Shown: positions 1-9,376, counted from the stretch's first letter. The stretch is DNA of 64,000 bases from Gammaproteobacteria bacterium (GCA_036381015.1 DASVDR010000011.1:62001-126000), one strand, 5' to 3'. Notes: generated by a model not told the origin, from the sequence alone. Translations and numbers: made by a program.

Positions 1-5
1 ATGGC

Positions 6-731
6 TCAAGAATACGCGGCGATCTCGGCGACGCTCAGCCGCCCCTCCAGAAGGGCCTTGCCCGAGATCGCCGCGGCGACACCGGTGGCGGCGAGCGCCG
101 CGAGATCGGCCGCGTCGCGAATGCCGCCGGAAGCTTGCAGTGCGAGCGCCGGCCACCGGCGCACGCATTCAGCGTAAAGGTCCACGTTCGGCCCGCCCAG
201 CATGCCGTCGCGCGCGACGTCGGTGCAGAGCACGTGCCGCAGCCCGTGCGGCGCGAACCGCTCGACGGCGTCTGACAGCGTGAGCTCCGACGTGCGCCTC
301 CAACCGTGCGTCGTGACGAACGGCGTGCCGGCGCCGTCGATTCGCACGTCGAACCCGAGCGTGAGGCGCTCGGCGCCGAACGCCTCGAGCCAATCCGCGA
401 CGCGCTCGGGCTCGACCACCGCAAGGCTGCCGAGGACGACGCGGTCCGCGCTTTCGAGCGCGCGCTCGAGCGCCGCGCGGTCACGGATGCCGCCGCCGAG
501 CTGCACCTGCAAGCCCTCCGCACGCATCGAGCGCACGAGCGGCAAGTTCGCCGGCGCGCCGGCCGCGGCGCCGTCGAGATCGACGACGTGCAGCCATTCG
601 GCGCCGAGCGCGCGGTAGCGCGCGGCGAGCGCGATCGGGTCCGCGTCGTAGCGCGTCTCCTTCTCGAAGTCGCCTTGGAGCAGGCGAACGCAGCGTCCGC
701 CGCGAATGTCGATCGCCGGGATCAGCCGCAT
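6..731 (-). CDS. hisA: HisA, phosphoribosylformimino-5-aminoimidazole carboxamide ribotide isomerase
   Basis: Cytoplasmic TIM-barrel isomerase of histidine synthesis that opens the ribose ring of ProFAR to give PRFAR, the substrate of HisF-HisH. The 241-residue product has the usual family length and shows the N-terminal catalytic-Asp motif PAIDIRGG and the second-half motif CTDVARDGML, one in each half of the duplicated barrel, plus a phosphate-binding GGIR. It starts 3 bases after the hisH stop. The stop TGA sits at 6-8 and the minus strand then reads GCCAT up to the window edge, so hisF probably begins right there; its body is outside the window. Confidence 0.97.
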   Translation of the reverse strand: MRLIPAIDIRGGRCVRLLQGDFEKETRYDADPIALAARYRALGAEWLHVVDLDGAAAGAPANLPLVRSMRAEGLQVQLGGGIRDRAALERALESADRVVLGSLAVVEPERVADWLEAFGAERLTLGFDVRIDGAGTPFVTTHGWRRTSELTLSDAVERFAPHGLRHVLCTDVARDGMLGGPNVDLYAECVRRWPALALQASGGIRDAADLAALAATGVAAAISGKALLEGRLSVAEIAAYS

Positions 732-734
732 CGC

Positions 735-1367
735 TCACATGCTCAGGAAGCTCTCGAGCAGCCGCGCGCCGAGCGTCGAGGAGCGCTCCGGGTGGAACTG
801 CGCACCGAAGAAGTTGTCGTGCTCGACGATCGCCGAGAACCGGATGCCGTGCTCGGAAACGGCGCGCGTGTACGGCCCGATCGGGACCGCGTAGCTGTGC
901 AGGAAATACGCGAACTCGCCGTCGGCGAGCCGCTCGGTGAGCCGGGAGCGTCCCGTGACGGTCACCCGGTTCCACCCCATGTGCGGCACGGACACGTCGC
1001 TCGACCGCGGGAAGCGCACGACGTCGGCCGGGATCACGCCGAGGCATTCGGCGTCGTCCTCCTCGGAGGACCGGAACAGAAGCTGCATGCCGAGGCATAT
1101 GCCGAGCACCGGGCAGCGCAGCGACCGCACGACATCGGCGAGGCCCGCGTCCGTGAGACGCTCCATCGCGTCGCGGGCAGCACCGACGCCCGGCAGGATC
1201 ACATGGCTCGCCGCGCGCACGCGGTCCGGGTCGGTGGTGACCGGCGCGTTCACGCCGAGCCGCTCGAGGGCGAAGCCGAGCGACGCGAGATTCGCGCCGC
1301 AGCACCCGATCACGACCGGGTCGGCGGGCCGCGGCGCGGGCGTGCGGGCCGGGGCGCGCGAGGTCAC
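735..1367 (-). CDS. hisH: HisH, imidazole glycerol phosphate synthase glutamine amidotransferase subunit
   Basis: Class I glutamine amidotransferase that makes ammonia for HisF. The nucleophile Cys is about residue 91 in GICLGMQLLF, and the FHPE motif near the C terminus carries the catalytic His and Glu. The start is a GTG overlapping the hisB stop as GTGA, giving 210 residues with about 16 extra N-terminal residues. The N-terminal strand, normally of the form IDYGxGN, reads VIGCCGANL here, so that loop is divergent although the catalytic triad is intact. It is the expected partner of an unseen hisF to the left. Confidence 0.95.
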   Translation of the reverse strand: MTSRAPARTPAPRPADPVVIGCCGANLASLGFALERLGVNAPVTTDPDRVRAASHVILPGVGAARDAMERLTDAGLADVVRSLRCPVLGICLGMQLLFRSSEEDDAECLGVIPADVVRFPRSSDVSVPHMGWNRVTVTGRSRLTERLADGEFAYFLHSYAVPIGPYTRAVSEHGIRFSAIVEHDNFFGAQFHPERSSTLGARLLESFLSM

Positions 1368-2434
1368 AGCTTCCCCTTCGTCGAAGGCAGCGCGTCGCCC
1401 GTACGCGCGATCGCGCGCCGCAACGCCCGGGCCACGCCCTTGAAAGCCGCCTCGACCATGTGATGGGTGTTCTCGCCGCGCAGGCGAATGTGCAGCGCGG
1501 CCCCGAGCGCCTCGGACAGCGAGCGAAAGAAATGCGGCACGAGCTCGGTCGGCAGCTCGCCGACCCGCTCGCGCGTGAACCGCCCCTCGAACACGAGATA
1601 CGGGCGTCCTCCGAGATCGATCGCGACTTCCGCATCCGCCTCGTCCATCGGCAGCAGAAAGCCGTAGCGCTCGATACCGCGCTTCTCTCCGAGCGCGCGC
1701 CGCAGCGCCTCGCCGAGCGCGAGCGCGACGTCCTCGACCGTGTGGTGCTCGTCGACGTCGAGGTCGCCGCGGCATTCGACCTTCAGCGCGAAGCCCCCGT
1801 GCTTGCCGAGCTGCTCGAGCATGTGATCGAAGAAGCCGATGCCGGTGTGCGCGACGGGCTCGACCTCGCGGTCGAGGTCGACGTCGACGCGCACGTCGGT
1901 TTCGCGCGTCGTGCGCCGGACGCTCGCGGCGCGCGGCCGGTCGAGGAGCGCATGCGCGACGCCCGCCCAGCTCTGCTCCGCGGGCCCTTGCTTCGCGACG
2001 ACGAACCCCGCGATGCCGATGTTCTCGGCCAGCTCGAGCTCCACCGCGCCGCGGCCGACGACGGCCGAGCGCTCGCGATCCATGACGCCGGGCGCGAGGA
2101 ACTCGCGCACGAGGCCGACGGCCGGCGGCCGGCAGCCGCAGGCCTCCTCGTCGGCATGCGGGCAGACGAGCGCCGCCGCGAACGCGATGCCCTGCGACGC
2201 GAACAGGGCGCGCAGGTACGCGTCGGCGCGCTCGAAGTCCGGTCGCCGGAAGCTTTCGCCGCCGAGCCCGGGCTGGCGCGAGACGATCACGATCTCGTAG
2301 CCCGCCGCGTGCAGCCGGCCGAGCGCGGGAATCACGCCGGGCATCGGCAGCACCTTCTCCGGGGCATCCACCCGGCCGTCGGCGGGCGCCTCGATCAACG
2401 CGCCTTCGCGGCCGACGAAGAGCACCTTACGCAT
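1364..2434 (-). CDS. hisB: HisB, IGP dehydratase with a degenerate N-terminal histidinol-phosphatase domain
   Basis: The two-domain layout matches enterobacterial HisB: a HAD-type phosphatase domain (about 1-165) and imidazoleglycerol-phosphate dehydratase (about 173-356). The dehydratase half keeps its metal and active-site motifs (FFDHMLEQLGKH, DEHHTVED, ENTHHMVEAAFKG), so that reaction should work. The phosphatase half does not look active. The E. coli FIDRDGTL motif is FVGREGAL (nucleophile Asp is Gly, acid/base Asp is Glu), the Lys of CRKP is lost (CRPP), and the GDRATD acidic motif reads GRGAVE. The zinc ligands C91, H93, C99 and C101 remain. ATG at 2434 overlaps the hisC end by 8 bases; hisH follows with a GTGA overlap. 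Confidence 0.95.
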   Translation of the reverse strand: MRKVLFVGREGALIEAPADGRVDAPEKVLPMPGVIPALGRLHAAGYEIVIVSRQPGLGGESFRRPDFERADAYLRALFASQGIAFAAALVCPHADEEACGCRPPAVGLVREFLAPGVMDRERSAVVGRGAVELELAENIGIAGFVVAKQGPAEQSWAGVAHALLDRPRAASVRRTTRETDVRVDVDLDREVEPVAHTGIGFFDHMLEQLGKHGGFALKVECRGDLDVDEHHTVEDVALALGEALRRALGEKRGIERYGFLLPMDEADAEVAIDLGGRPYLVFEGRFTRERVGELPTELVPHFFRSLSEALGAALHIRLRGENTHHMVEAAFKGVARALRRAIARTGDALPSTKGKL

Positions 2435-3557
2435 CGCCGAGCTCCTTCGCGCCGGCCACGGCCTGCAGCAGCCGATCGTTGTCCTCGGGCCGGCCGACGG
2501 TGATCCGCACGCAGTTGGCGAGCGCATCGTCGGCGAACGTTCGGACGAGAATGCCCGCGCGGTGCGCCGCGTCGCGGAAGCCGCGACCGTCGCGGGCGCG
2601 CACGAGAATGAAGTTCGCGGCGCTTGGATACACCTCGAGCACCTGCGGAACGTCGAGCAGCGCGCGCGCGAGACGCTCGCGTTCGCGCTTCAGGACGGCG
2701 ATCCGCTCCTGCGATACGCGCAGCGAATCCGCGGCGAGCGCCTTCAGAACGAGCTCGATCGACGGCGTCGGGAACGTATACGGCGGAAGCACGTTGCCGA
2801 GGAACTCGACGACCTCGGCGGCCGCGATCAGCGCGCCGCAGCGCACTCCGGCGAGCGAGACGAACTTCGACAGCGTCCGCAGCAGCACGACGTGGTCGTA
2901 GCGCTGCTGGAGGTCGAGATGGTTTTCGTCGGCGAATTCGTGGTAGGCCTCGTCGATCACGACGAGCGCCTTGCCGGCGAGCGCGGCGCAGATCGTCTCG
3001 ACGTCGGCGCGCGGGACCGAGTGACCCGTGGGGTTGTTCGGCGTGCAGAGGAAGACGATCTTGGTCGCGGCGTCCACCGCGTCGAGCACGGCGGCCGTGT
3101 CGAGCGCGAAGCCCGCGTCGCGCCGCAGCGGAACGTGAACGATGTCGGCGCCCTGGATCGTCGCGTAGACGCGGTACATGTCGAACGTGGGCGGGCAGAT
3201 CAGAATCTTGTCGCGGCCGGCGCGGCAAAAGCCGCGGATCAGCACGTCGATCGCCTCGCTGCTGCCGCGCGTGACGAGGAGATCCCGCGGGCGGGCGCCG
3301 TAGTGGGCGGCGAGCCGGTCGCGCAGCGCTTGCGGGCGCGGCGGCGGATAGACGTTCAGCCCGCGCTCGGTCGTGTCGCCGGGCGCCCGCCATGGAGACT
3401 CGTTCGCGTTCAGTCGAACGTATCCGGGCTCGTACGCGCCCGGGACGTAGGGGCGCAGCACGCGGAGATCCGGGCGCGCGAGATCGAGCACGCTGCCCGC
3501 CGGCTCGGTGCGCACATCGTCGGGCGGCGTCTCTTGCCGAACGTCGCTTGCGCTCAT
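2427..3557 (-). CDS. hisC: HisC, histidinol-phosphate aminotransferase
   Basis: PLP enzyme of fold type I that transaminates imidazole acetol phosphate to histidinol phosphate. It shows the N-terminal substrate motif LNANESPW, the PNNPTG turn, DEAYHEF, and the PLP lysine in TLSKFVSLAGVRCG. That loop has Phe-Val-Ser where most family members have Ala-Phe-Gly. The ATG overlaps the hisD stop as ATGA; 376 residues. The first 35 residues are a low-complexity acidic lead not needed for the fold, so a slightly later start cannot be excluded. Confidence 0.96.
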   Translation of the reverse strand: MSASDVRQETPPDDVRTEPAGSVLDLARPDLRVLRPYVPGAYEPGYVRLNANESPWRAPGDTTERGLNVYPPPRPQALRDRLAAHYGARPRDLLVTRGSSEAIDVLIRGFCRAGRDKILICPPTFDMYRVYATIQGADIVHVPLRRDAGFALDTAAVLDAVDAATKIVFLCTPNNPTGHSVPRADVETICAALAGKALVVIDEAYHEFADENHLDLQQRYDHVVLLRTLSKFVSLAGVRCGALIAAAEVVEFLGNVLPPYTFPTPSIELVLKALAADSLRVSQERIAVLKRERERLARALLDVPQVLEVYPSAANFILVRARDGRGFRDAAHRAGILVRTFADDALANCVRITVGRPEDNDRLLQAVAGAKELGDA

Positions 3558-4867
3558 GCAGCGTCTCCGGCCAGATCGTCGAGGCGCGTCGTGACCGCGC
3601 GCGCGTGCGCGTCGAGGCCTTCGAGCTCGGCGAGCGCGGCCGCGACCGGGCCGATCTCGGCGAGACCGGCCGAGGTCAGCTCCTGCACCGTCATCGAGCG
3701 AACGAAATCGCCGACGCCGAGTCCCGAGCTTCGGCGCGCGTAGCCGTAGGTCGGCAGGACGTGGTTCGTGCCGCTGCAATAGTCGCCGACCGACTCCGGC
3801 GCCCAGGGCCCGAGAAACACCGATCCCGCGGCTTCGACGCGGGACAGCGCTTCGCGGGGGTGCGCGACCTGGAGAATCAGGTGCTCGGGCGCATAGGCGT
3901 TCGAGATCGCGAGCGCGGTGTCGAGATCGTCGACGACGATCGCGGCAGAGTGGGCGAGGGCGGCGTCGACGATCTCGCGGCGGGTCAGCCGCGCCTTCTG
4001 CGCGGCCACCTCGCCGGCGACCTGCGCCGCGAGGTTCGCGCTCGTCGTGACCAGCAGCACTTGGGAGTCGGCGCCGTGCTCGGCTTGCGACAGAAGGTCG
4101 GCGGCGACGAACGCGGCGTTGGCGGTCTCGTCGGCGATCACGAGCACCTCGGACGGACCGGCCGGGAAGTCCCGCGCCGCGCCGTCGGGGTCGGCGTCGA
4201 CGAGCGCTTTCGCCGCCGTGACCCAGCTGTTGCCCGGACCGAAGATCTTGTCGACCTTCGGCACGGTCTCGGTGCCGTAGGCCATCGCCGCGATCGCCTG
4301 CGCGCCGCCGACGCGAAACACGCGGGTTACGCCCGCGACGCGCGCTGCGTGCAGCACGGCGGCGTCGACGCGCCCGTCGGGCTGCGGCGGGCTGCACAGG
4401 ATCCGAGTGCGGCAGCCCGCGAGGCGGGCGGGAATTCCGAGCATCAGGGCCGTCGACGGCAACGGCGCGGTGCCGGCCGGCACGTAGAGACCGACGCGCG
4501 GGATCGGCCGGCTCACGCGCTCGCAGCGCACGCCGGCGGCCGTCTCGACGTCGATGTCGGCCGGCACCTGCGCACGATGAAAGGTTTCGATGTTGCGGGC
4601 CGCGGCCTGGATCGCCGCGCGCTGCGCGTCGGTCAGCGCCGCCTCGGCCTGCTCGATCTCGTCGCGGCTCACCTCGAGAGACGCGACGTCGACGCCGTCG
4701 ATCTCGCGCGTCAGCCGCCGCAACGCCGCGTCGCCGTCGCGCCGCACTTCGGCGACGATCTCCGCGACGCGCGCCCGTTGCGCGTCGTCCGCCGCGAGGG
4801 CAGGGCGGCGCAGCAACGCCGTGCGCGAAGCGTCATCCAGTCGGCCCCAGAACAGCGGGGTCAGCAC
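3554..4867 (-). CDS. hisD: HisD, histidinol dehydrogenase
   Basis: Zinc- and NAD-dependent enzyme that performs the last two oxidations of the pathway. Recognisable blocks: VGLYVPAGTAPLPSTALM, the NAD-site stretch GGAQAIAAMAYGTETVPKVDKIFGPGN (partly quoted), DFPAGPSEVLV, LSQAEHGADSQ and the C-terminal GTNHVLPT. I place the start at GTG 4867, giving 437 residues, close to the usual 430-440. The reading frame stays open upstream to 4972, but those extra codons are translations of the GGTGTCWGACACC repeats and not HisD-like. No strong Shine-Dalgarno is visible before 4867; a GTG inside the repeat at 4894 is an alternative. Confidence 0.93.
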   Translation of the reverse strand: MLTPLFWGRLDDASRTALLRRPALAADDAQRARVAEIVAEVRRDGDAALRRLTREIDGVDVASLEVSRDEIEQAEAALTDAQRAAIQAAARNIETFHRAQVPADIDVETAAGVRCERVSRPIPRVGLYVPAGTAPLPSTALMLGIPARLAGCRTRILCSPPQPDGRVDAAVLHAARVAGVTRVFRVGGAQAIAAMAYGTETVPKVDKIFGPGNSWVTAAKALVDADPDGAARDFPAGPSEVLVIADETANAAFVAADLLSQAEHGADSQVLLVTTSANLAAQVAGEVAAQKARLTRREIVDAALAHSAAIVVDDLDTALAISNAYAPEHLILQVAHPREALSRVEAAGSVFLGPWAPESVGDYCSGTNHVLPTYGYARRSSGLGVGDFVRSMTVQELTSAGLAEIGPVAAALAELEGLDAHARAVTTRLDDLAGDAA

Positions 4868-4875
4868 CTCGTTTC

Positions 4876-4985
4876 GGAAAATGGTGTCAGACACCTTTTT
4901 TGGGTCCTCTGATCCGTCTCCATGCGAAAAAGGTGTCTGACACGATTTTTTCGCGAAAAGGGTGTCTGACACCGTTTTTCGGTTT
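4876..4985. repeat. Cluster of three GGTGTCWGACACC palindromes between hisG and hisD
   Basis: Three near-perfect 13-bp palindromes with a central A or T lie at 4883-4895, 4932-4944 (last base differs) and 4961-4973. Each is flanked by A or T runs, so each can form a hairpin followed by U residues. The same unit appears three times at 17568-17641. Centre-to-centre spacing is 49 and 29 bp. Small dispersed palindromes of this kind behave like REP elements in other proteobacteria; that relationship is inference, and no transposase lies nearby. Confidence 0.85.
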
Positions 4986-4988
4986 CGG

Positions 4989-5894
4989 CTACGCGAGCAT
5001 CTTTTCGACGGGCAGCACGAGCATCGAGCTCGCGCCGGCTTCCTTCAGCTGCTCGAGCGTCTCCCAGAAGACGTTTTCGCGGCAGACGGCGTGCACGGCG
5101 ACCTTGTCGTCGCGACCTTCGAGCGGGATGATCGTGGGCGCCTCGCTGCCGGGCAGCAGCGCGGTGATCGCCTTCAGCGCGTTCCGCGGCGCATGCAGCA
5201 TGATGTACTTGCTCTCGCGCACCTGAAGCACGCCCTCGATGCGCATCAGCAGCCGCTTCATCCACTGCTCCTTCTCCGGCGGCGTCGCGGCCGGCGTACG
5301 AATCAACGCCGCGCGGCTTTCCAGGACCCGTGCCGCCTCGACCATCTGGTGCGCGCGCAGCGTCGCGCCGGTGGACACCAGATCGCAGATCACGTCGGCC
5401 TTGCCGAGGCTCGGCGCGATCTCGACAGCCCCCGAGAACGCCACGACTTTCGCGTCGATCTCGTTTCGACGCAGGTAGTCCGCCACGATCCGAGGGTAGC
5501 TCGTCGCGATCCGCTTCCCGCGCAGCGACTCGGGGCCCGTGAACTCGAACCCCTCGGGCACGGCGAACGACAGGCGGCACTGACCGAAATCGAGCGTGCT
5601 GACCTGCTCGAACAGTCGGGTCTCGCCGCGCTCGATCAGCTCGAGACGCCGTTCCTCGATCACGTTGAGGCCGGCGATGCCGAGATCGCAGACGTTTTCC
5701 TGCACCAGCCCGGGGATGTCGTCGTCGCGGACGAGGAGCACGTCGATCGGCATGTTCTCGCCGTAGCAGATCAGCCGATCCCGCCCGCGCGAATAGCTCA
5801 GGCCGCAGCGGACGAGCATTTCCATCGAGTGCTCCGTCAGGCGGCCGGACTTCTGCACCGCGATCTTGATCCGCGCGTCCTGGTCAGTCTGCAT
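4989..5894 (-). CDS. hisG: HisG, ATP phosphoribosyltransferase (long form)
   Basis: First committed enzyme of histidine synthesis, joining ATP and PRPP. It shows QKSGRLTEHS near the N terminus, the CDLGIAGLNVIEE block, the PRPP-binding loop around ADVICDLVSTGATLRAH, and a C-terminal ACT-like segment (about 225-301) typical of the long, histidine-inhibited HisG that needs no HisZ. At 301 residues it fits the long form. Its ATG lies 11 bases inside the end of the upstream TrpR-like gene, so the two are translationally linked. Confidence 0.97.
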   Translation of the reverse strand: MQTDQDARIKIAVQKSGRLTEHSMEMLVRCGLSYSRGRDRLICYGENMPIDVLLVRDDDIPGLVQENVCDLGIAGLNVIEERRLELIERGETRLFEQVSTLDFGQCRLSFAVPEGFEFTGPESLRGKRIATSYPRIVADYLRRNEIDAKVVAFSGAVEIAPSLGKADVICDLVSTGATLRAHQMVEAARVLESRAALIRTPAATPPEKEQWMKRLLMRIEGVLQVRESKYIMLHAPRNALKAITALLPGSEAPTIIPLEGRDDKVAVHAVCRENVFWETLEQLKEAGASSMLVLPVEKMLA

Positions 5895-6228
5895 GCTCCT
5901 GTCTCCCGGAGTTCGGCGAGGCTGCCGGCCGCGTGCGCTCGAGCGCCGTACGGTACCCGCCGTTGCCGTTGCTCAGGAACCTCGCGACCCGACCGATGGT
6001 CGTGACCGAGACGCCGGTGAGCTCGTGAATTCTTCGATACGGGACGCCGTCCTCGAGGTAGGCCACGACGGACCAGCGGTCGACGAGCGCCTCGAGCTCG
6101 GCCGGCGTGCACAGGTCGGCAAAGAACCTGCGACATTCGGCCTCGGTCTCGAGGCTGAGAATCGCTCGATAGAGGCTCGCCTCCGCGCGGGCCGCGGCCC
6201 GTGCGTTTCCGCGGTGATGATGCTTCAT
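5884..6228 (-). CDS. TrpR-family regulator (YerC/YecD type)
   Basis: A 114-residue helical protein with the TrpR/YerC fold: LSLETEAECRRFFADLCTPAELEAL is followed by the helix-turn-helix VPYRRIHELTGVSVTTIGRVARFL (both partly quoted). It opens the his gene block and overlaps hisG by 11 bases. By analogy with TrpR-like genes next to his operons in other bacteria it may control histidine synthesis; neither its ligand nor its operator is known here. An imperfect palindrome at 6262-6285, just upstream of its start, is a candidate autoregulatory site. The His-rich start MKHHHRG is unusual. Confidence 0.85.
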   Translation of the reverse strand: MKHHHRGNARAAARAEASLYRAILSLETEAECRRFFADLCTPAELEALVDRWSVVAYLEDGVPYRRIHELTGVSVTTIGRVARFLSNGNGGYRTALERTRPAASPNSGRQEHAD

Positions 6229-6261
6229 CGGAGTATCCGAGGCGCCCGGCCCGGGCGTTCC

Positions 6262-6285
6262 AATGTATTAACGCGCTGTTACATT
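6262..6285. promoter_or_regulatory. Imperfect palindrome upstream of the TrpR-like gene, candidate operator
   Basis: On the plus strand AATGTATTAAC and GTTACATT form inverted arms around a GCGC centre, with two extra bases in the left arm. It sits in the 78-base gap between leuB and the TrpR-like gene, is AT-rich against a GC-rich background, and would lie in a promoter for the his block. Function is inferred from position and symmetry only. Confidence 0.4.
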
Positions 6286-6306
6286 AGCACAGCCGCGGCG
6301 GGCCGG

Positions 6307-7377
6307 TCAACGGCCGGCGGCGCCTAGCCGCTCGACGACCGCCGCGCCGAAAGCCTGCGTGCCGACCGGCGCGCGTCCCGGCACGGCAACGTCCCGCGTG
6401 CGCAGGCCGGCCTCGAGGCAGCTCTCGACCGCACGCTCGATCTCGGCCGCCGCGCTTTCGGCGCCGAGCGAGTGGCGCAGCAGCATTGCAGCGCTCAGGA
6501 TCGCACCGCACGGATTCGCGGCGTCGCGGCCCGCGATGTCGGGCGCGGATCCGTGGATCGGCTCGTACAGGCCGACGGTGCCTTCGCCGAGAGACGCCGA
6601 CGGCAGCAGCCCCATCGAGCCCGCCAGCATCGACGCCTCGTCGGTCAGGATGTCGCCGAACATGTTCTCCGTGACGATCACGTCGAGCTCGGCCGGGCGG
6701 CTCAGGAGATGCATCGCCGCCGCGTCGACCAGCAGGTGCTCGACCTCGAGCTCCGGAAACTCCTCGGCGAAGACACGGGTCGCGGTATCGCGCCACAACC
6801 GCGAAGTGTCGAGCACGTTCGCCTTGTCGACCGAGGCGATCTTCCGGCGGCGCGCGGAGGCGAGCCGGCCGGCGACGCGGCACACGCGCTCGATCTCCTC
6901 GACGCCGTACTCGCACGTGTCGAACGCGGACGTGGCCGTGCGCGCCCGCTTGCCGAAATAAATTCCGCCGGTCAGCTCGCGGACGACCATGATGTCGACG
7001 TTCGCGAGACGCTCGGCCTTCAGCGGCGAGGCGTCGGCCAGGTAGGGCAGGGTCCTGACCGGCCGCAGATTCGCGAAAAGCCCGAGCGCCTTGCGCAGGC
7101 CGAGCAGGCCTTGCTCCGGACGCTGTGGAACCGGGACGTCGGCCCACTTCGGCCCGCCGACGGCGCCGAGGAGGACGGCGTCCGCGGAGCGGCACGCTGC
7201 AAGCGTCTCCTCGGGCAACGGCGAGCCGGCCGCGTCGTACGCCGCTCCGCCGATCAGTGCCTCGCGAATCTCGAGATCGAGGCCGGCGCGGCGCGCGGCC
7301 GCCTCCAACACGGCCGTGGCGGCGGCCGTGACCTCCGGCCCGACGCCGTCCCCGGGCAGCGTGACGACGAGCGTCAT
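6307..7377 (-). CDS. leuB: LeuB, 3-isopropylmalate dehydrogenase
   Basis: NAD- and metal-dependent decarboxylating dehydrogenase of leucine synthesis. Visible blocks are [10 protein letters not shown], the substrate-specificity helix [43 protein letters not shown], the metal site [15 protein letters not shown] and the NAD site [17 protein letters not shown]. 356 residues, normal length. The ATG overlaps the leuD stop as ATGA. It is the last leucine gene before the 78-base gap to the TrpR-like gene. Confidence 0.97.
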   Translation of the reverse strand: MTLVVTLPGDGVGPEVTAAATAVLEAAARRAGLDLEIREALIGGAAYDAAGSPLPEETLAACRSADAVLLGAVGGPKWADVPVPQRPEQGLLGLRKALGLFANLRPVRTLPYLADASPLKAERLANVDIMVVRELTGGIYFGKRARTATSAFDTCEYGVEEIERVCRVAGRLASARRRKIASVDKANVLDTSRLWRDTATRVFAEEFPELEVEHLLVDAAAMHLLSRPAELDVIVTENMFGDILTDEASMLAGSMGLLPSASLGEGTVGLYEPIHGSAPDIAGRDAANPCGAILSAAMLLRHSLGAESAAAEIERAVESCLEAGLRTRDVAVPGRAPVGTQAFGAAVVERLGAAGR

Positions 7378-7946
7378 CGTCGCGCCTCGAAGGCCGCGAT
7401 CGCCTCGTCCTGCTCGAGCAGAAAGCCGAGCTGATCGAGGCCGTTCATCAGGCAATAGCGCGAGAACCGGTCGATCGGGAACGCCGCACGCGCGCCGGTC
7501 GGGAGCTCCACGCTCGTCGTCTCGAGATCCACCGTGATCTCGGCGCCCGGATGCTCGAGCAGCCAGGCGTGCGTGTCGGGATCGACGATGACGGGCAGCA
7601 AGCCGTTCTTCAGTGCGTTGTTGCGGAAGATGTCCGCGATCTCCGTGCTCACGACGGCGCGGAACCCGTAATCGAGCAACGCCCACGGTGCATGCTCGCG
7701 GGACGAGCCGCAGCCGAAGTTGCGGCCCGCGACGAGGATTTCGGCGCCTTCGGCTTCCGGTCGATTGAGCACGAAATCCGGCTTCGGTGCGCCATCCGAC
7801 GAGTAACGCCAGTCGGCGAAGAGGTGTCGGCCGAGCCCATCCTTCGTGGTCGTCGTCAGGAAGCGGGCCGGGATGATTTGATCGGTATCGATGTCCTCGA
7901 GCGGCACGACGACCGTGCGCGACCGAATGCGTTTGATCGGCTCCAC
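7374..7946 (-). CDS. leuD: LeuD, isopropylmalate isomerase small subunit
   Basis: Swivel-domain subunit of the LeuCD isomerase that interconverts 2- and 3-isopropylmalate. It shows the family motifs [28 protein letters not shown] and [12 protein letters not shown]. The GTG start at 7946 is chosen because GAGG lies eight bases upstream and the leuC stop ends only five bases before; 190 residues. Its stop overlaps the leuB ATG. Confidence 0.96.
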   Translation of the reverse strand: MEPIKRIRSRTVVVPLEDIDTDQIIPARFLTTTTKDGLGRHLFADWRYSSDGAPKPDFVLNRPEAEGAEILVAGRNFGCGSSREHAPWALLDYGFRAVVSTEIADIFRNNALKNGLLPVIVDPDTHAWLLEHPGAEITVDLETTSVELPTGARAAFPIDRFSRYCLMNGLDQLGFLLEQDEAIAAFEARR

Positions 7947-7951
7947 TGCGG

Positions 7952-9376
7952 CTACCTCATGTCCGGCACCAGGTGGCGGGGGTCGGCGACGGCGCCGTTG
8001 ATTGCGGCCGCGGCGGCGGTCAAGGGGCTCGCGAGAATCGTGCGGGCGCCGCTGCCTTGCCGGCCCTCGAAGTTGCGGTTGCTCGTGCTGACGGAGAGCT
8101 TCCCGGCCGGCACCGTGTCGCCGTTCATCCCGATGCACATCGAGCACCCCGGCTCGCGCCACTCGCCTCCGGCCGCGCGGAAGATCTCGTCGAGCCCTTC
8201 GGCCTCGGCCTCGCGCTTCACCTGGTCTGAACCCGGCACGACCATCAAGCGGACGTGCTCGGCGACCTTGCGGCCCTTCAGGAGCTTCGCCGCCTCGCGC
8301 AGATCGCTCAGGCGCCCGTTCGTGCACGAGCCGATGAAGACGACGTCGACCGGCGTGCCGAGGAGCGGCTTGCCCGCCTCGATGCGCATGTAGTCGAGCG
8401 CCTTGCGGAACGCGGCGTCGCCGCCGTCGGGGACCGGCTGATCGACCTCGACGACCATGCCCGGATTCGTCCCGAACGTGATCATCGGCGCGAGCGCGGA
8501 CACGTCGATCCGCACCTCGCGGTCGAAGCGAGCGCCCGCGTCGCTCGAAAGCGTGCGCCAGCGTGCGACGGCCTCGTCCCAGTCTGCACCTTGCGGCGCG
8601 AGCGGACGGCCGGCGACGTATTCGAACGTCGTGTCGTCCGGCGCCACCATGCCGGCGCGCGCGCCGGCCTCGATCGACATGTTGCAGACCGTCATCCGCT
8701 CCTCCATCGTCAGGGCGGAGATCGCCTCCCCGCGATACTCGATCACGTGGCCGGTGCCGCCGCCGACGCCGATCGTGCCGATGATCTTCAGGATGAGGTC
8801 CTTCGCGGTCACGCCCGGCCGCAATCTTCCGGCGACGTCGATCGCGAGCGTCTTCGGCCGGCGCTGCAGCAAGCACTGCGTCGCGAGCACGTGACCGACC
8901 TCGGTCGTGCCGATACCGAACGCGAGCGCGCCGAACGCGCCGTGCGTGCTCGTGTGCGAGTCGCCGCAGACGATCGTCTTGCCGGGCTGCGTGGCGCCGA
9001 GCTCGGGGCCGATCACGTGGACGATGCCGCGCCGACGGCTCCCGAATCCGTGCAGCTCGATGCCGAACTCCTTGCAGTTCTCCTCGAGCCGGCGGACTTG
9101 CCGCGCAGCGGCCGGCTCGCTGACGACCTCGAGATCCTTCAACGACGCGATCGGGACGGTCGGCGTGGAGTGGTCGAGCGTGGCGAGGGTCAGATCGGGC
9201 CGACGGACGCGAAGGCCGCGCGCGCGCAGCACGTCGAACGCCTGCGGGCTCGTGACCTCGTGCACGAGGTGCAGGTCGACGTACAGGACCGCCGGCGTAT
9301 CCTCGGTTTCCGGGGACACGACGTGCGCATCCCAGACTTTGTCGAACAGCGATTTCGGTTGCATCTCTTCTGACAT
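7952..9376 (-). CDS. leuC: LeuC, isopropylmalate isomerase large subunit
   Basis: Aconitase-family 4Fe-4S enzyme. The cluster cysteines are in [12 protein letters not shown] and in [11 protein letters not shown]; other signature blocks are [21 protein letters not shown] and [12 protein letters not shown]. 474 residues from ATG 9376; a second in-frame ATG at 9364 ([16 protein letters not shown]) matches the usual N terminus closely but has no proper spacing to a ribosome site. It forms the enzyme with LeuD encoded five bases downstream. leuA is not in the window. Confidence 0.97.
   Translation of the reverse strand: MSEEMQPKSLFDKVWDAHVVSPETEDTPAVLYVDLHLVHEVTSPQAFDVLRARGLRVRRPDLTLATLDHSTPTVPIASLKDLEVVSEPAAARQVRRLEENCKEFGIELHGFGSRRRGIVHVIGPELGATQPGKTIVCGDSHTSTHGAFGALAFGIGTTEVGHVLATQCLLQRRPKTLAIDVAGRLRPGVTAKDLILKIIGTIGVGGGTGHVIEYRGEAISALTMEERMTVCNMSIEAGARAGMVAPDDTTFEYVAGRPLAPQGADWDEAVARWRTLSSDAGARFDREVRIDVSALAPMITFGTNPGMVVEVDQPVPDGGDAAFRKALDYMRIEAGKPLLGTPVDVVFIGSCTNGRLSDLREAAKLLKGRKVAEHVRLMVVPGSDQVKREAEAEGLDEIFRAAGGEWREPGCSMCIGMNGDTVPAGKLSVSTSNRNFEGRQGSGARTILASPLTAAAAAINGAVADPRHLVPDMR

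Noticed and set aside
4865-4972. N-terminal extension of HisD starting at GTG 4972
   Set aside because: The extra residues are direct translations of GGTGTCWGACACC repeats, and HisD has its normal length when started at 4867.
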